Positions 45,870-57,255 of a stretch of DNA of 64,000 nucleotides are shown piece by piece. The DNA comes from Molossus alvarezi. Lineage: Eukaryota > Chordata > Mammalia > Chiroptera > Molossidae. A program made the position numbers and the translations under genes. The DNA lies in the NCBI GenBank assembly GCA_037176705.1, contig CM073886.1, positions 90,059,501 to 90,123,500 on the forward strand, in the 5' to 3' direction. Every line of letters starts with the position of its first letter. The first letter of the stretch is position 1. The notes under the pieces were generated by a model. It was not told where the DNA came from, searched no databases, and worked only from the letters and a program-made list of their open reading frames with translations.

Positions 45870-48280
45870 CGCAGGTGGTACATAGTAATCCCTCAATAAA
45901 AATTGAATGAGTGTATGTAGTGATTGATCTTCTCAGCATAGTTAAGGGAAAAGTTCAGGGAAGGACTTATTCTGTAACTGTTAGGATAATAAAGTTAAAT
46001 CCCTGCTTCACACCAAAATAAAATCAATATGAATTAAAGATTTAAATGTAAAAAATAATAATTTTTAAAGTGCAAAAAAAAATAATGTATAGCCTAAAAA
46101 AGGTGAGAGGGTGTTCCAGGGAGAGGAAAGAGCCTGTGCAAAGGCATGGGGGTGAGAAAGTCCACTGCAGAAATGGAAGCAATTATCTTTAAGCTCTTCA
46201 TGTACGAGCCAACTGATTCACGGGAATTATAATAGCCTGGCTTTGAAGAAAGGATACCACGTCTCACACAAATGGCAGCTGTTTTCTTGGGGCAGAAACT
46301 CAGAGTTAGACTTGGAGTTCAGGCTGTCTTCTTAGGAGTAGACTGTACAAGGCCAAATGGTTGCTGAACCCCTGGGGTATTTGCAGCTTTAGTCTTCACA
46401 CTGGTACCAGCTTTGATAAGCCCATATGAAAACTGGCCTGGCCCAGGAGCATCCCCAATCCAGGGTTGGATCCTGAGCAAATATACATGTATAAACACTG
46501 TCAAGTCTCTTCCAGTGGCTTGTGAAAAAGCTTCTTAGTACATCACCCCAGGGGGGACCAGGAGCTGTCTGAATTGCCATGACCCAGCATGGCTGAGAAA
46601 CCGGGCCCAACGCAGGGCCAGAGGACGGGATAAAGCAGGCTCACTCTTTATTTTTAAGTCTAGAGTTAGATGGACACTCTGGCTGCTACATTCTATGGTC
46701 TGTGACAATGCAGTCTTTGCCCTACACAAAACCCAATGCATGTATCATGCTCACCCTAACGGACTGCTCTTCACAATAAAAAGATGGTTCTTTGCAATTC
46801 AACTTGATAATTTATGAAAGCAGTTTAAATTTTCCTGTTCGAAGAATTGGGTAAATTGAATCAATATACTTCTCCATTTCACAGTAACCATGCAATATAT
46901 CACAATGTATCTTTAAAATCTACTGAAAGTAATATGGTATGTGTTTTAACATGAAATCCTCTAAACCAAGGGTGAGTAAAGTGACAACACACCATGATAT
47001 TCTACAGAGGACCAACCAGAATATTCCATGCCCCTCTCAAGAGAAGTAGTGATTGGACATGATAAGAGAAGAGTTATAACAATAGTCTCATCATTTGTCA
47101 TTCATAATAATGAAGAAATGTCACCTGGCTCCAGAAACGTGGTCTGTCACTAGAGGGTAGGCATCAAAATTCCAATATTTTTTAAATAATCTATTTTAAA
47201 ACACCTGTCTTCAGTTACTTATCTACTTTTTGCAACATCTGATAAGAAAAACTGATCAAATAATATCATTGGTAACATATGTAACAAAATTCTAAAGCCA
47301 TACATTTCCCAGCTTATAACTGTGTGATTTACGACTCATGTCAAAACTGCCTTGGGGCGTTTGCTCCTCAGTGCCATAGCAGTTTATTTCCCCCAAATTG
47401 TGCCCATGTTTTACAGCAAGTTCCACAGCAATAAAGCAAGAAATCAGAAAAATCAGCATTTGATATCCACAGTGTAGCATTCCCTGCCACCTGGACAGTG
47501 CAGAGGACCTTGCCGTCGCTGCAAATCATTGTGATCAAAATTATAATAGTCTCCTTGTCAGTGACACATTAGACTCAGTACACTTAGTGTCCTCGGGATT
47601 TCTCAGTAGGAACCAAAATTACTCCAGCACACACCCCACTTTCTTATCAATAGTACCTTTATATTCTCTTTAAAGTACACAATAGAGGGCACACCTTTGC
47701 ATCATACCTGCATTTATCCACAAGTGCTCAGATAGACGCATAAGCCAAGAAATTCTAGATGAAAGAAGTAACTAAAATTCTTATCCAAGAGGTGAATGCA
47801 TGGCTGCTCACGGTCAGTTCTATCCTAATAGAAACTGAGTAAGAAACCGGAAAAAATAAGCTGGTAGAAGTCAGTGGAGAAGGTCAGGGAGACAAAGGGG
47901 CTGCCGCAGCAGACAGCACCAAAAGGACACCAGCCGAGACCCTTGGCATTAGCTGAGCATGTGACCCCAGACCACCAGGGGTCCCCATTTAAAGCAAGCC
48001 TTTACAGGTTAGCATTCCCCAATAAAAAGCAATGAAATACAAATAGAAATGCAGTGCCCCTTCAGACCCAGTAAAGAACAACCAAGCCACACTGAAATGT
48101 CAATGCCCACTGCCTGGAGGCCTGGTGGGGACCTGGCCTGACCCAGTGCTCCCAGCCAGTCCAGCACCCACATGCCTCCTCCCAGCTTCCTCGCAAGCTG
48201 AGTGATTCACACACAGCAGGACGACTCTAAATTGTCCCTCAGTTTGATGACTAGTTACTAGATGCCATGATTCTAAGAAC
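45870..48280. other. Unrecognised non-coding sequence
   Basis: No supported gene. 46090-46160 has an L2-like GTTCCAGGGAGAGGAAAGAG and GTGCAAAGGCATGGGG motif on the antisense orientation. Otherwise unremarkable. Confidence 0.4.
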
Positions 48281-48284
48281 AATG

Positions 48285-48445
48285 GGAATATGTATGAAGT
48301 GCCAACTGGATACCAGGCTCTATGTTAAATGTTTGTGTATATATGATCTCGTTTAACCTACACGTCAACTGAATGAGGCAAATATTATTACTGCTCTTCG
48401 TTTTACGGATAAGAATCTTAAGTTCCGTGAGTTAGACACTTCCAC
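48285..48445 (-). repeat. MIR SINE, antisense
   Basis: AACTGGATACCAGGCTCTAT, TATGATCTCGTTTAACC and TTTTACGGATAAGAATCTTA follow the reverse-complement MIR order. Confidence 0.75.
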
Positions 48446-49105
48446 AAGAGTCTGTCCAACTCACAATCACTCACTCATCTCCGAGCTCCCCGTCTTTGCC
48501 CCGCCACCCAGAGAAGTGGCTCCCCAGGAACACATTTGTGTCACCTGATTCCATCAGGTCAGCCATTCAAAATCCCACATTTGAACACGGTGCAAGAAGG
48601 ACTACAAGTTGGTTGCCAAGTTTTCACAATTCCAGGAACCGCTGACATCCAGGCCCCACCCAGAGCCCAGGAAAGACATTTCAGCAAGCTCCCTGTTCCT
48701 AGGCTAGACTGAGCTCTTCCTGCTCCTTGCTGTGGTCTCCACGCCTCTGAGAGCAGCAGAGAAGAGGGAGCCCACCTTCTCCCAGAACTGAGAGCCAGCT
48801 TACACCTCAAAGAAGACTTTTCTCCCTCCAGCTGTGGCATCGTCCTTAGGAGGCGCCAGACCCAGCATGCTCTGCAAGACCCCTGGGTCTCCCGTCCTCC
48901 CATCCCTCACACCCTGGCTACCACTCTCTCTGCCTGCTGAGCACCAGGGACTTCATCTCCGTGGGCCTCCGCCTCCTCTGGGACCACATCCTTCACCTCC
49001 TTGTCTAACTGAAACCTGAGGCGATGTTTCTCCTGCAGCCCTTTCAAGTGGTGGCCCTGTTCTCCCTCCTACCCCTTAAACCACCAGACTGTAAATGGGG
49101 TGCTG
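48446..49105. other. Unrecognised non-coding sequence
   Basis: C/T-rich, may grade into the L2 copy to the right. No gene recognised. Confidence 0.35.
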
Positions 49106-49109
49106 TCCT

Positions 49110-50335
49110 CTGGCCATCTCTAGACTTTTCTTCCTCCTAAACCTTCCACCTCTGGGCTTTGTATTTTAGGTCATCATCCACATCTCATTGAAAGTCTTAG
49201 TGATTCAACATCCACATGGACAACTTGGTCAATATTGTGCCTTTTCAGGCGCTGACAGTCATATCCTCCACTCTACCTCAGCCGCTCACTCCCATGGTCA
49301 CACTGCACAGTGACCCCTTCAGGACATCCATCGCAAGTGCTTCATCTATCTATCCAACTGCCCAGTTCATATCCCTCTAGCCTAATGGCCATTTCAGACT
49401 CAGCTCATCCAAAATCAAACTCTTTCCGGCAAACCTGCTCCACCGGCTATATCTCCATCCCAGTTAGGGACAACCCCATCCTTCTAGGGGCGTAGGCCAA
49501 AAACCTTCCTTTTCCTCATGTCCCACATCCAGTCTGACAAGAAATCCTGTTGGATCTACCTTCGCAATATTTCCAGAGTCGAACCACATCTCACCAACTC
49601 ACCACTGCCGCCCTGATCTGAGCCACTGTCACCTCACGGGCATCCGTGGCCAAACTGGTCACACTGCTTCGACCCTGGGCCGCTCTCTCCACCTCCAGTC
49701 TCTTCCCAACTGAGTACCCCAACGGGGCCATTTAAAACATAAATCAGGCTGTGTCCTTCTCTCCTCGAAGGCTCTGCACTGGCTTTCCATCACATTAAAG
49801 GTGAAAGCCAAAGTCTTTACAGTAACTCAGAAGACTCAGATGGGAGGGTCCCCCGCACCTTGCGGGCATCCTCTCCTGATGCGCCCCTTCGTTCATTTTG
49901 CTCGGGTCCCTCTCGCCTCCTCGCTATTCCTTCAATATGCTGGACACACTTCTGCCTCAGGGCCTTGCTCTTTCTCTCACCTCAACCTGGCCTGTTCTTT
50001 CTTAGAGATTCTCACTGCTTTACTCTCCTTCTTTTAGAGGTATTCACCCTGACATCAACCCTTCCATTGAGGCCTTCCCAGACCACCCAACTTAAAACTG
50101 CAGCCTGTCTACACCTTCTCCCCCTCTCCCGAAATTTCCTGCCCCTCTTTCTTGTTTTATTTTCTTCGTGTTATACATTTTTTCTTCTTTTGTTAGTGTC
50201 TGCCTCCACCTGGTGGAATGCCAACTGCACCAGGGATTCTTGTGTTTTGTTCACTGCTTTGTCCCCGACATACAGAATAATGACTGGCACATAGGAGGTA
50301 CTCAATGAATAGTTTTGAATTGATGAGTGAATATA
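49110..50335 (+). repeat. L2 LINE, 3' region
   Basis: Long ordered match by eye: CATCCAAAATCAAACTC, GGGGCCATTTAAAACATAAA TCAGG, CTGCACTGGCTTTCCATCAC, CTGCCTCAGGGCCTTGC, GAGGCCTTCCCAGACCACCC, TTGTTCACTGCTTTGTCCCC and ACTGGCACATAGGAGGTACT CAATGAA. Frames at 49801-50294 come from this element. Confidence 0.88.
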
Positions 50336-50880
50336 TGAGAACACATGGATTTGGGCAGATTAACCATTTCTCCAAGCCCATAGAACTAGTAAGTGGCAGA
50401 ACCAGAACTCGTGCGTGCCCGGATCTGAGGCATGTCCTCTTCGCTGCAGGCGTTTTGCTCCGCACAATTGTGTAGCTTGGGATAGCTCAGAAACAGACAC
50501 AACCAGAAATATCAAATTCTCCCATGACTGGTTTGTTGTGCCCTTACTTGAGAGATAAAGAACAAAAAGGAATCTGCTTGAAATTATTTAAACCAGGGCA
50601 AACTCTGTCCAAGGCCAGACAGTAACTATGTCCTGTGTTTCAGGCCGCTTGGTCTCTGTCGCACCTCCTCAGCTCTGCTGCTGTGGTTCACAAACAGCCT
50701 CAGACAACGTGTAAACACGCAGGCCTGGCTGCACCCCAGTAAAACTGTGTTTACCAAAGCCAGGAGACAATTTGACCCATAAGCCATTATTTGCTAATCC
50801 CTGGTTTAAATCTGTAAAAATGCAATAAGGTTGAATGTGTGTTTATGTTCCAAATCTCAGGCAATTACAGGAAGTAGTGA
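50336..50880. other. Unrecognised non-coding sequence
   Basis: Nothing recognised. Confidence 0.35.
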
Positions 50881-50884
50881 GATG

Positions 50885-51380
50885 AAGTAAAAAGCCTTAA
50901 CTTTGATTGGAACCAATTCTGGGTTTGAATTCCAGCCTTGCCACGTGCGAGCTGTGACACGGGCGAATGACCCAACCCCTTTGAAACTCAGGTTGCTCAC
51001 CTATAAAAAGGATAAACAACCTGCCCTGGCTGATTGGCTCAGTGGTTAGAGCGTCCGTGCATGGACCAAAGAGTCCTGGGTTTGATTCCCGCCAAGGGCA
51101 TGTACCTTGCTTGCGGTTCGTCGCCAGTCCTGGTTGAGGTCATGCAGGAGGCAACCAATCAATATGTCTCTCTCACATCAATGTTTCTTCTCTCTCTCTC
51201 TTCCACCCTCTCTCCCTCCTGCTCTATCTGAAGATAAATGGAAAAATATCCTCGGGTGAGGATTAAAAAAAAAAAGATAAATAACCCTCATCTGGCAAGT
51301 TGTTATGAGGCAAAGATGAGGTAGTGTGTGTACAGCAGCCACGAAACTGTACATCGTAGTTGCTTAACAGTGATCGTTCT
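50885..51380 (+). repeat. MIR SINE split by a Ves-type SINE
   Basis: Left half: TTTGAATTCCAGCCTTGCCA and GTGACACGGGCGAATGACCC. Right half: CTGGCAAGTTGTTATGAGGC and a 3' end near 51375. The two halves become contiguous when 51023-51274 is removed. Confidence 0.8.
51023..51274 (+). mobile_element. Ves-type SINE nested in MIR
   Basis: GCCCTGGCTGATTGGCTCAG head, B box GGTTTGATTCCC, GAGGATTAAAAA tail. TSD about 16 bp with mismatches (AAAAGGATAAACAACC from 51006; AAAAAGATAAATAACC from 51271). Confidence 0.93.
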
Positions 51381-51384
51381 TATG

Positions 51385-52405
51385 AGGAAGCTCCTATGAG
51401 TCCCCACTAGACTGTACAGCCCCTAAGGTCTGGGCACCTCTCTTTCTTCATTCTGAGGTCCCTTTAGCCCCTTGTTCTGGCCTGGAGATGCTGGTACGAA
51501 GCATTTTGTGGAAGACAAATGAAAGGACACATCACTTTACACAATATCTGATAAACTTCTGAATCCAAGAAGTAACACAGACTTTAAAATTTTTAAAAAA
51601 AAAAGAATTCTAGAAGAATTTAAATTCTAAGGATATGGTGGCTGTGGAATTATGATAATAACCGTATTTGGGAAATATTAAACCAAGATAGTTTTATCTT
51701 TGTTCTATCCAGTCCTTGATTGTTCTGTGGTAGACATTGCAGGTCATGTCATGCATTTTCATTCTACCACCCACCCACCCCACCCCACCTGAGGTTGCCT
51801 TGCTGCACATATTAGAGGCTGGGAAACAAGACAGCATTTTCCCGATCCCCTTACATCTCAGGCTCCCTCTGTTATCTGGCTTCCACCAAACAGACACCAC
51901 AGGAGATTTGCAGATCCTTGGGGAGGTGGCTTTTCCACTGGCATAACACAAGACACTCACTTTGCTGGCCTGGATGCTGGCTGAGGCTGGGGAGGGGGTG
52001 CAGGGAGGGGGGATTCCTGCACTTGAAATCAGGAAATCAGAGGTTTCCTGATTTCCAGCAGAGCCAGCAGCAACCTTGGTGAGGTACTTCTGCAGAGTTG
52101 TTCTGGGAGTCACTTCTGGAAGCTCAGCCTAGAGCCTCCTCCTCTAGCCTATCAACAAGATGCATTCCACCTGTTCACATTAAAACTAACCAGAGTGACT
52201 GCTGCCAGCTAGAACTGATATCACTCCTTTAGGAGGAGCCAATTCATCACCAGGTTTCTTCCATAGTGTAGAATGTACTTGAGATATGACCACAGACTGA
52301 TTTCTACTGAACAGGAAGAAGAAGAGACAGGTCTGTCCTTCCCAACAAGTGGGGTATAGAAAAAAAGGACAGGTGGACCCTTTCATACTCATCCAAACTC
52401 AGCAG
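51385..52405. other. Unrecognised non-coding sequence with a short hairpin
   Basis: Contains a perfect inverted repeat at 52025-52055 (12-bp arms, 7-nt loop) and C-rich CCACCCACCCACC near 51770. Part of the right end could be L1 5'UTR. Confidence 0.4.
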
Positions 52406-52409
52406 AGGG

Positions 52410-53936
52410 AGTCAAAATCAACAGAACACCAACACAGGGAAAATTTGGCAGACTCCAAAATCTGCTGAGACACCCCAAATGGTAAAACAAAGAAACAAAT
52501 CCCAAATGAAAGAACAAGAGAATTCTACATAAGAAGGGATACATTAAATGGAATTAAGTTATCAGAGGTAGAGTCTAGAGTAATGATTATGAGGAAGCTC
52601 AACAGCATGAGTAAAGATATAAAAACAATGAAAATTAACCAATTGGAAATGTGAAACCATGAAGTGGAAATGAAGAATGACAAAGCAGAAATAAAGACCA
52701 CACTGGAAGGAATAACCAGCAGATTAGAGAAAGCCAAGGATCAGATCAGTGAATTAGAAGACAGGGTAGAAGAAAATCACCCAATCAAAAAGATAAAACC
52801 AAAATGAAAAAAACCACAGGACAGTTTAAGAGAATTGTGGGACAACGTGTAATATAACAACATCCATAGCATAGGAGTTCCAGAAAATAAGAAAATGAGC
52901 AAGAGTTAGAGAATATATTTGAAGAAATAATGGCAGAAAATTTTCCTAACTTGGTGAAGGAAAAAGGCATTCAAATTCAGGAAGCACAGAGAGTCCCAAG
53001 TAAGAAGAACCCAGAGAGGGCCACACCAAGACACATCATAATTAAAATGCCAAAAATTAAAGACAAAGAGAGGATCTTAAAGGCGGCAAGAGAAAAGCAA
53101 CAGGTTACCTACAAATAAGTCCCCATAAGGCTATCAGCTGATTTCTCAACAGAAACACTACAGGCCAGAAGGGAATGGCATGAAGTATTCAAGGTAATGA
53201 AAAACAAGAATCTGAATCCAAGACTAATCTATTCAGCAAGGCTATCATTCAAAATAGAAGGTGAACTAAGAGCTTTCCAGTCGGGGAAAAAAAAAAGGCT
53301 AAGGGAATATATTAGCAGCAAACCAACACTGAAAGACATGTTAAAAGGACTACTGTGCCAACCGGTGTGGCTCAGTGGTTGAGCATTTACCCATGCACCA
53401 AGAGGTCTCTGGTTCAATTCCCAGTTAGGGCACATGCCCAGGTTTTGGGCCAAATCCCCAGTGGGGGACATGCAGGAGGTGGCCAATCAATGTTCTCTTT
53501 CATCGATGTTTCCATTTCTCTTGCCTTCTCCCTTCCTCTCTCTCTAAATAATAAAGAAAAATAATATTTTAAAGAATGGTGTAATAAGCAGAAGAAATGG
53601 AAAGAGAAATATATCCATAATAAATTAAAATGGCAATAAATAAGTACATATCAATAATAACTTTAAATGTAAATGGATTAAATGCTCCAATCAAAAGACA
53701 CAGAGTAGCTGAATGGATAAAAAAAGCATGACTCATGTTATGTTGTTTATAAGAGACCCACCTCACAATAAAAGACTCACGCAGGTTGAAAGTGAGGGAT
53801 GGAAAAAAATTTTCCAAGCAAATGAAAATGAAAAAAAAGCTGGGGTAGCAATACTCATATCTGATAAAATAGACTTCAAAATGAAGGCCCTAACAAGAGG
53901 CAAAAAAGGCCACTACATAATGTTGAAAGGATTGCC
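52410..53936 (+). mobile_element. L1 fragment: 5'UTR end, ORF1, start of ORF2
   Basis: ORF1 starts at ATG 52479 (same MxxQRNxSQMKEQ-type N-terminus as the HAL1-like element) and runs to about 53354. It is broken by in-frame stops (for example near 52650 and 53115) and frameshifts. C-terminal domain motifs (EAQRVPSKKNPERATPRHII, ILKAAREKQQVTYK, LQARREW) are clear. ORF2 starts at ATG 53630 and gives the endonuclease N-terminus until 53936, where a SINE begins and no L1 follows. Left boundary uncertain. Confidence 0.87.
53356..53568 (+). mobile_element. Ves-type SINE nested at the ORF1 end
   Basis: TGCCAACCGGTGTGGCTCAG head, B box GGTTCAATTCCC, AATAATAAAG tail, AATAAA-tailed subfamily. Short TTAAAAGGACT and TTTTAAAGAAT flanks may be the TSD. 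Confidence 0.92.
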
Positions 53937-54130
53937 CAGCCAGTGTGGCTCAGTGGTTGAGCGTCGACCATGCACCAAGAGGTCACTGGTTCAATTCTGG
54001 GTCAGGGCACATGCCCAGGTTGTGGGCCAAATCCCCAGTGGGGGGCACGCAGGAAGCGGCCAATGGATGTTCTCGCTCATCAATGTTTCTATGTCTCTCT
54101 ACCTTCCTCTCGCTCTAAAAAAATCAATGT
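53937..54130 (+). mobile_element. Ves-type SINE at the L1 breakpoint
   Basis: GCCCAGCCAGTGTGGCTCAG head, GAGCGTCGACCATGCACCAA, TCTAAAAAAATCAATG tail. L1 lies on the left only, so either the L1 3' part was deleted together with the right TSD or recombination occurred here. Confidence 0.92.
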
Positions 54131-54530
54131 AAACATATTTTTAGATGGATAGTGTATTTGTGTATAAACCTTTACTTGAGCAAAAACATATCTGATGTTC
54201 CATGTCAAATTGAGAGCAGCAGTTACTTCCCACAGGAAAAGGGGGTAAGTGGGAGCAAGGGAATCTTCACTTCTTCGGTTATGACATTCAGTGTTGTGTG
54301 AGTTTCCAAACCAGCCAGGGCTTTCCCTCCTCTTTCTTCACAGGTGTTACCAAGTGGAAACAGCCAGGTGTCAGCAGCTAAGTCAGGAGTTGTTAGATGT
54401 GATTTGCTCAAGGAACTTTCTATTCAAACTTGGCTGTTACATAGACACCTCAATATCCTAAAAGTTTTCTGCCTATTTTTTCTGAGAAAACACACATTGG
54501 TGACATTAGAATTAAAAAGTGGGCCTGTAT
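54131..54530. other. Unrecognised non-coding sequence
   Basis: Nothing recognised. Confidence 0.35.
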
Positions 54531-54548
54531 CATCCTAAACCTGTTTCT

Positions 54549-54790
54549 TTTTTAATCCTCACTCGAGGATATTTTTCCATTTTTGTTTAGATAGAGCGGG
54601 AGAGAGAGAGGGAGGAAAATAGAGAGAAACGTCGACGTAGAGGGACACATGGACTGGTTGCCTCCCACAGGGCCCCAACCAAGGCAGGGATCAAACCGCA
54701 ACCGAGGTATGTGCCCTTGACTGGAACCGAACCTGCCACTCATTGGTCCGCAGTCCTACACCCTAATTGCTGAGCCGAACCGGCCAGTGC
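54549..54790 (-). mobile_element. Ves-type SINE, antisense
   Basis: TCCTCACTCGAGGATATTTT tail, (GA)n, CCGAACCGGCCAGTGC head at the right. TSD CTAAACCTGTTTCT (54535) and CTAAACCCATGTTTCT (54790). Confidence 0.92.
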
Positions 54791-54804
54791 TAAACCCATG
54801 TTTC

Positions 54805-54985
54805 TGAAACATCAGAGTCATTTGGAGGGCTTGTTAAAACACATTGTGCCCCACCCCCACCCCCACCCCCACCCCCACCCCCGGCAGTTCTGTTTCAACA
54901 CATCTGGAATCAAGCCCAGGAATGTTTCATTTTGAGAAAGTCCCCAGGTGCAGCTGAGAATGGGTGGGCCACACTTGCAGGCTCT
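54805..54985 (+). mobile_element. MER5-type hAT fragment containing a C-rich array
   Basis: AGTCATTTGGAGGGCTTGTT AAAACACA, the GCCCCACCC motif (expanded, see next entry) and AGCCCAGGAATGTTTCATTT fit MER5. Confidence 0.75.
54849..54882. repeat. (CCCCCA)n hexamer array, G-quadruplex-prone on the minus strand
   Basis: Six C-tracts (one of four, five of five) separated by single A. The minus strand therefore carries six G-tracts with one-base loops. It sits where MER5 normally has a single GGCCCCACCCCCA. Confidence 0.95.
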
Positions 54986-55017
54986 CTGCTGTAGACCCTC
55001 ACTGCTCAGCCTGTAGT

Positions 55018-55100
55018 CCCAGAACCAGCAGCATAGCCTCACCCGGGAACTTGTTCGCAATTCCGAATCGTGGGCTTCCCCAAACCTACTGCAGCAGAGG
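55018..55100 (-). mobile_element. MER5-type hAT fragment, antisense
   Basis: AGAACCAGCAGCATAGCCTC, CCGGGAACTTGTTCGCAATT and AAACCTACTGCAGCAGAG are the reverse complement of the MER5 3' half. Confidence 0.7.
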
Positions 55101-55365
55101 CGCACCCGAAGGAGAGCCCGGGGAACGCATGCGCGTGGCGGCCTGGGGCCCCCCCTCCAGGCGCCCGCAGCTCTGGGCCCCGCTCTGTGAGATGTTCCCG
55201 GGCACGGAGCCATCCATGCGCTCCCCTCCAGGTCCTGGCCCTCGGCTGCTAGGCAGGACAGTGCCTTTTCGCTGGTCTTGTGCCCGGGGGACGAGAGGAA
55301 GGAGATCTGTCCGTGACAGGAGAGGCCTCGGCCACAGCCTCGGAGGGACTAGCAGGAAGCTCTCG
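55101..55365. promoter_or_regulatory. CpG-rich patch, candidate CpG island
   Basis: CpG-dense, GC-rich DNA with an NRF1-like GCATGCGCG core at about 55127-55135. No exon could be tied to it. Open frames on both strands (for example 54964-55371 + and 54818-55213 -) are chance products of GC richness and the MER5 copies. Confidence 0.3.
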
Positions 55366-56235
55366 GCTTAGGCACACTTCTGTCTTCCCAAGGACGCTGC
55401 CAATTTACACCCTGCTGACTGCGCGGACAGGCAGAGGGCTGGACCCCATTCTGAATGGAGCCCCCACAGCACCAGGCTGGAGACACCACCCCACAGGTCC
55501 TCCACCTCTGTCGGGTACTCCCAGAAATGTGCAGTCTGCAGAGCTACTCTACAAGCAGAATACAACCCAGCCAAACAGCAGGCCGTCTGGACGTTTCAGA
55601 GACAAAGCATGAATTCACTGTGTAATTTCATCCCAGAGCCCACAGGGTATCAGTTATGCAGGCCACATGCGGAACTCAGTTACATCGTCTTCTGGTGGTC
55701 AAGCTGACTGTGTCTGCATCTTGAACAGCATCTGATTAGCCAGCGAGCCTCCTCACATACACTCTGTTCCTATAGTCCAGTGACACAGGGGACAGTAACT
55801 GCTGTCTCTCCCCACCCCCTGCCCAGACTGACCTCTGAGCCCTCCTTGCTGTGATTACCCAGCATACAGGATCCACTCAATTCTGCAGGAGACATCAAAT
55901 CTGAGCTCTTTCCCCAGGAGAGAAACCAGGAGATGAAAATGGAAATTATGAAACAAGCGAAGAGGCTTTCAGCTGATGAGACAGGCTGTTTCTCTATTAA
56001 GCTACAAAGATATAACTCATTTGGAAGTATCAACACCATCCCACAGAGAAACGAGTGGCGTTGACTAGTCTCCAAAATAGAGTCAAGAATTAAATGGTGT
56101 GCTCGATATTTGAACAAAAATCAACTTTAAAACTGGGGAAAATAAAATAAAACAATAATTCCCAAGTGAAGAATCAGGTATAATGCTTCCATAAATTGTT
56201 CTAATCATGGTTTGTTTGTTTTATACAAAAAAATC
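55366..56235. other. Unrecognised non-coding sequence
   Basis: Nothing recognised. Confidence 0.35.
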
Positions 56236-56239
56236 CTAA

Positions 56240-57255
56240 CCCTTATCAACACTACCACTTGTTGAGGGTTTACTGTGGGCAGGGCACCATGCTAGACACT
56301 TCTTAGGATTACCTCACTTATTTTCATTACAATCTCTGTGGTGTAGGATCTGTTCTTACAACACTTCTGACACCAAATGTGTGGGCTTTTCCCACACCAA
56401 CAACCAGCTCTCCAATCCTCCAAGACCAACTGCGTGTCCTACAATTCAGTTCAAACCCAACGAGTCTACAGGCTCAGTCTCACCAGAATGCCCTCACTGC
56501 AGGTGCCAACTGCAAGTTTTGGGCACCCAGGGCACCCACACTTTTGTTTGACTTGACTACAAAGTCAAGGGTTCCACGAACATCCCCTTTCAGGTTCAGT
56601 AATTCTCTGGAACAGCTCACAGAACTCAGGAAGTTGCTTTACCTGCATCACTGGTTTACCACAAAGGGTACCCAGACACCCCGAAGACAAGGTTCATAGG
56701 AAGAGGTCCAGAAGGATCCCCAGCATAGGAGCTCTGCCCCTGTGGGATGGGGACACTGCACCTCCCTGGCACATAGATGTGTTTACCGACTCCAAAGTCC
56801 TCCAAATCCCATTGTTTTGAAGGTTTTATGGAGGTTTAATTACATAGACATGATTAAATCATTGGCCATTGGGCAGTAAACTCAACCTCCAGCTCCTCCG
56901 CCCTTCCCAGTGGTCAGGGATGAGGGTGAAATCAACCCTCTAATGAAACCTTGGACTTTCTGGTGAGCAGCTCCCATCCTGAAGCCCATCAAGATTCACG
57001 CCATTAGAATAAAAGACACTCTACCGCTCTTATCACTCAGGAAATTGCAAGGGTTTTAGGAACTCTGTGCCAGGAACCTGGGACAAAGACCAAATTGCTT
57101 TCTATGGTATAACCAATGGTTATTGTTCTTTTTCCTCTACAAACGAGAAAACTGATGTTTAGGGAGGTTAATTAATTTATGCAGGTCATGCAGCTAGTAA
57201 CCTAGGTAGGTTGATGTGGGCCTGTAGACTTAATCATCAGTCTATACCACCCCCA
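56240..57255 (-). repeat. MIR SINE, antisense, split by an LTR
   Basis: Left half at 56240-56360 (TTGAGGGTTTACTGTGGGCA, CACCATGCTAGACAC) and right half at 57115-57255 (ACGAGAAAACTGATGTTTAG, CATGCAGCTAGTAAC) are complementary pieces of one MIR. Confidence 0.8.
56362..57114. mobile_element. Ancient endogenous-retrovirus solo LTR within MIR
   Basis: About 750 bp with segments I associate with mammalian ERV LTRs: GGAACAGCTCACAGAACTCA, GGTTTAATTACATAGACATG ATTAAATCATTGGCCATT and GTGCCAGGAACCTGGGACAA. Non-coding. Family name and orientation not certain. Boundaries are set by the MIR break. Confidence 0.55.
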
